From an uncultured Oscillospiraceae bacterium (GTDB taxonomy: Bacteria > Bacillota > Clostridia > Oscillospirales > Oscillospiraceae), in the NCBI GenBank assembly GCA_934591815.1, contig CAKTPV010000001.1, positions 1 through 64,000 on the forward strand: a stretch of DNA of 64,000 nucleotides, given 5' to 3'. Shown here in pieces: positions 62,128-64,000 of the stretch (positions within the stretch are counted from its first letter, which is position 1; each line of letters begins with the position of its first letter). The notes under the pieces are model-generated. The model was given only the letters and a program-made list of their open reading frames with translations, had not been told where the DNA came from and made no database searches. A program made the translations under genes and the position numbers.

Positions 62128-62156
62128 ATTATATGAATTGCCTTACGGCTTGTCAA
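62128..62156 (-). promoter_or_regulatory. perfect consensus promoter of the pPIWI-RE operon
   Basis: TTGACA (62156-62151), a 17-bp spacer and TATAAT (62133-62128) on the minus strand. The leader would be about 145 nt. The region 62160-62319 holds nothing else I can support. Confidence 0.85.
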
Positions 62157-62319
62157 GAAGCATTTTCACTTTCTTCGTATATTGTGGCTGATGAGCATTT
62201 CAGACAGGACTGGTGATGAAGGCACAACAAAGTTCATAGCACAGGCTATTCATACTTACTTCGGAAATTGATTTTTCTTTGTTTATGGCGCTACTGTACA
62301 CGGTCTTTCAAGACGCCCA

Positions 62320-62358
62320 AAAAGACCGCCCCTGCTCATACGAACAGGGGCGGTCTTC
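62320..62358 (-). terminator. terminator of the fic gene
   Basis: AAGACCGCCCCTG/CAGGGGCGGTCTT, a perfect 13-bp stem, between fic and the pPIWI-RE promoter. Confidence 0.8.
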
Positions 62359-62385
62359 TAAATTGTTGCTTTTATTGGAGGATAT

Positions 62386-63432
62386 CTAATTCAGTCTGAA
62401 ATAGCAGGTATTCTTCCCGCGACCTTCTTTTTTCAATTCTCCGGCGGCAACCAGCTTGCGCAAGGCCCCCTCAATGGAACTGTCGCTGAGCGTCGGGCAA
62501 AGTTCCCGGATGTCCTGCTTATTGAATCGCCCGATTCTATTCTTGCTTGCTCTGCGCACCATTTCCAGTGCGGGCAGCTTGGTTTCCACAAGCACCACGC
62601 GATCCTCAAAGTCCTTATAGGCCGCAAGGATCGTTCCGAGCAGGTACTTGATGAAAGGCACTACATCCTCGGTGCCTTCGTGCCAGCCGGTTTGCGCCTG
62701 TGCAAGCGCATCGTAGTACAGATCCTTGTTTTTGGCGATTTTGGCTTCAAGGGAGATATACTTGCCGACATAAAAGCCGTTTCGGTACAGAAGCAGCGTC
62801 GTGAGCAAGCGGCTCATTCTTCCGTTTCCGTCATTGAAGGGGTGGATGCACAGAAAGTCATGGATGAACACCGGAATCGTAATCAACGGCTCCAGTTCCA
62901 TATTCCCGATTACGCGGTTGTATTCCTCGCAGATTCTGTCCAGTGCTTCCGGCGTTTCATAAGGGGCAAGCGGTGTGAACAGCGTTTCCACATGACCGTC
63001 CGGATAGGTGGCAGTGATATAGTTCTGCGTAGCTTTGGTGCGGCCCGCAAGCGGGTTATTCATGTGGCTGTACAGGATTTTATGAAGCTGCAGGATATAG
63101 TTCTGCGTAATTGGAATCGCGTCAAAGCTCTCGTGAATGATACTCAGCACATCGCGGTATCCGGCAATTTCCTGCTCGTCACGGTTTCTCGGCGTGGTTT
63201 TCTCCTCGACGAGCTGCCGGATTCGGGTACTCGTGGTGACGATGCCCTCGATGGCATTCGATGCCTCGGTGCTCTGTATCTTGGCAATCTCCACGAGCTT
63301 TTCGAGCTCCTCCGGGCGCTGCTTCAAATACAGCTCCTGCTTGCCGGCTTCCTTGTATATGGCCGCAATCAGGCCAAGAACATCCGAGTCCCATTTTTGT
63401 TCCTTAATTGCGGAGTAATTGAAGGTTCTCAT
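62386..63432 (-). CDS. Fic-domain protein (probable AMP transferase)
   Basis: 348 residues. The Fic motif HPFNDGNGRMSR is complete (197-208). An inhibitory helix of the SxxxEG type is encoded upstream (SNAIEG, residues 58-63), so this is a class II, self-inhibited Fic enzyme. The C-terminal about 80 residues form a winged-helix domain (RRASKNRIGRFNKQDIRELC). It would transfer AMP from ATP to a protein Thr/Tyr/Ser. No antitoxin gene is adjacent. It lies between the pPIWI-RE operon and the right end of the island. Confidence 0.92.
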   Translation of the reverse strand: MRTFNYSAIKEQKWDSDVLGLIAAIYKEAGKQELYLKQRPEELEKLVEIAKIQSTEASNAIEGIVTTSTRIRQLVEEKTTPRNRDEQEIAGYRDVLSIIHESFDAIPITQNYILQLHKILYSHMNNPLAGRTKATQNYITATYPDGHVETLFTPLAPYETPEALDRICEEYNRVIGNMELEPLITIPVFIHDFLCIHPFNDGNGRMSRLLTTLLLYRNGFYVGKYISLEAKIAKNKDLYYDALAQAQTGWHEGTEDVVPFIKYLLGTILAAYKDFEDRVVLVETKLPALEMVRRASKNRIGRFNKQDIRELCPTLSDSSIEGALRKLVAAGELKKEGRGKNTCYFRLN

Positions 63433-63715
63433 TCCCTCACCTCTCTTTGTTTTCCCTTAAATGATATCGAAAAATAAGAGAATAGTCAATAGGCTGTGCC
63501 ATAAATCCCTTACTATTATGTCCGTATTAAGGGATTTATACCCAGGGAGCAAGAAAGGTACCTCTGCCTATCTACCTGCCTATTCTTTGTCTATAGCGAT
63601 GCAATTTCTGCGCCTCTTATCCTTGCACAAAGGACTTGCTTAACCTTTCCAGCAGAGGTAAAATACAGCAAACTGAAGTGTCGATTCACTCGTCTGTAGC
63701 ACTTTGGCAAACCAT

Positions 63716-63765
63716 AAAAACCGCTTTCTATCCCCTGTCGCGAGGGTGTTCAGAAAGCGGTTTTT
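63716..63765 (+). terminator. hairpin near the right end of the island
   Basis: AAAAACCGCTTTCT/AGAAAGCGGTTTTT with inner CCCCT/AGGG. The 3' arm runs into GACCACATGTTTGACTACA (63766-63784), which matches 38346-38364 near the left end with one mismatch. 63433-63715 holds no supported gene. Confidence 0.6.
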
Positions 63766-63896
63766 GACCACATGTTTGACTACAGACAGCCGTGGAGTGT
63801 GCGGAAACAGTGGAGCCAAGAGTTGCGAAGAGCACCTGTAATAAACTAAAATTGGCTATAAAGCGGCTAAAAAAGTAGAAAAATTCTTATTCAAAA

Positions 63897-63942
63897 GTTT
63901 GGGACCAGGAGACCGTGCGTTCGAGCCGCACTACTCGGACCA
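63897..63942 (+). pseudogene. orphan tRNA-Pro 3' half (attR)
   Basis: Core GTTTGGGA, anticodon 3' strand CCAGG, variable AGACC, T arm GTGCG-TTCGAGC-CGCAC, acceptor 3' strand TACTCGG, A and CCA. It completes the 5' half at 38201-38238. A terminator hairpin CCCCTCTGAAATC/GATTTCAGAGGGG follows at 63946-63977. Confidence 0.85.
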
Positions 63943-64000
63943 AAACCCCTCTGAAATCGTTGATTTCAGAGGGGTTTTCTTATTCTTTGTCTATTGCGGC

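Larger units (their letters stand above)
38239..63896. mobile_element. 25.7-kb integrated mobilizable defence island in tRNA-Pro
   Basis: Bounded by two halves of one tRNA-Pro(UGG) gene sharing an 8-bp core GTTTGGGA in the anticodon loop (38231-38238 and 63897-63904). It contains two tyrosine recombinases, an excisionase-like protein, a MobP-type relaxase with accessory protein, and defence cargo: McrBC, a type II restriction-modification system, Vsr, pPIWI-RE and Fic. Base composition is uneven: the 38.5-42 and 51-62 kb cargo is AT-richer than the 42-50 kb mobilisation part, so it was assembled from several sources. It carries no type IV secretion genes, so it would depend on a helper for transfer. 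Confidence 0.8.

Noticed and set aside
38239..63896. Island as a prophage
   Set aside because: No capsid, terminase, portal or tail genes. Relaxase, oriT-like region and defence cargo indicate a mobilizable element; only the BRO fragment is phage-like.

Overview
The window looks like a chromosomal segment of a GC-rich Clostridia, most like gut Oscillospiraceae. The evidence is a Firmicutes-type rpmG-secE-nusG-rplK-rplA-rplJ-rplL block with an L10 leader, a butyrate kinase next to indolepyruvate:ferredoxin oxidoreductase, many Shine-Dalgarno starts and several clostridial-type mobile elements. The genus cannot be fixed from sequence alone.

Layout. 1-4.1 kb: a minus-strand signalling cluster (7TM sensor, NarL-type kinase, LuxR-type regulator, atypical receiver). 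4.1-5.6 kb: an AT-rich phosphotransferase cassette between 21-bp direct repeats. 5.5-5.9 kb: two tRNA-Leu genes. 6.0-10.3 kb: a TetR regulator, then butyrate kinase-iorA-iorB. 10.4-16.3 kb: a class A penicillin-binding protein, a DUF1292 protein, a 6S-like structured RNA, a parvulin-type foldase and TcdA. 16.4-18.6 kb: an alpha-oxoamine synthase/SDR operon behind a consensus promoter, and a 29-residue small protein. 18.7-23.3 kb: a decayed serine-recombinase element with a short MobC, a hairpin array and a PPase-like/Nudix/DinB trio. 23.6-29 kb: the ribosomal/nusG block, ruvX and a flavoprotein. 29.2-37.8 kb: three pilin-like surface proteins, a membrane GT2 glycosyltransferase and an OmpR-type two-component system.

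37.9-63.9 kb is a 25.7-kb integrated mobilizable defence island. It splits a tRNA-Pro(UGG) gene at the anticodon loop: the 5' half lies at 38201-38238 and the 3' half at 63897-63942, and together they fold into a canonical 76-nt tRNA. A second, intact tRNA-Pro(UGG) lies just inside the left end and may compensate for the lost gene. The island encodes McrBC, two overlapping tyrosine recombinases, a MobP-type relaxase with Sel1 repeats, a RHH accessory protein, a HTH protein, an excisionase, a DUF6076 protein, a frameshifted BRO gene, and a C5 methyltransferase with a Cfr10I/Bse634I-like endonuclease. It also carries a second nuclease candidate plus Vsr, a complete three-gene pPIWI-RE system (REase, DinG-like helicase, PIWI protein) behind a consensus promoter and leader hairpin, and a Fic protein.

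The two most interesting items are the intact pPIWI-RE operon, a predicted nucleic-acid-guided or R-loop-targeting defence system, and the tRNA-splitting integration with an element-borne replacement tRNA.
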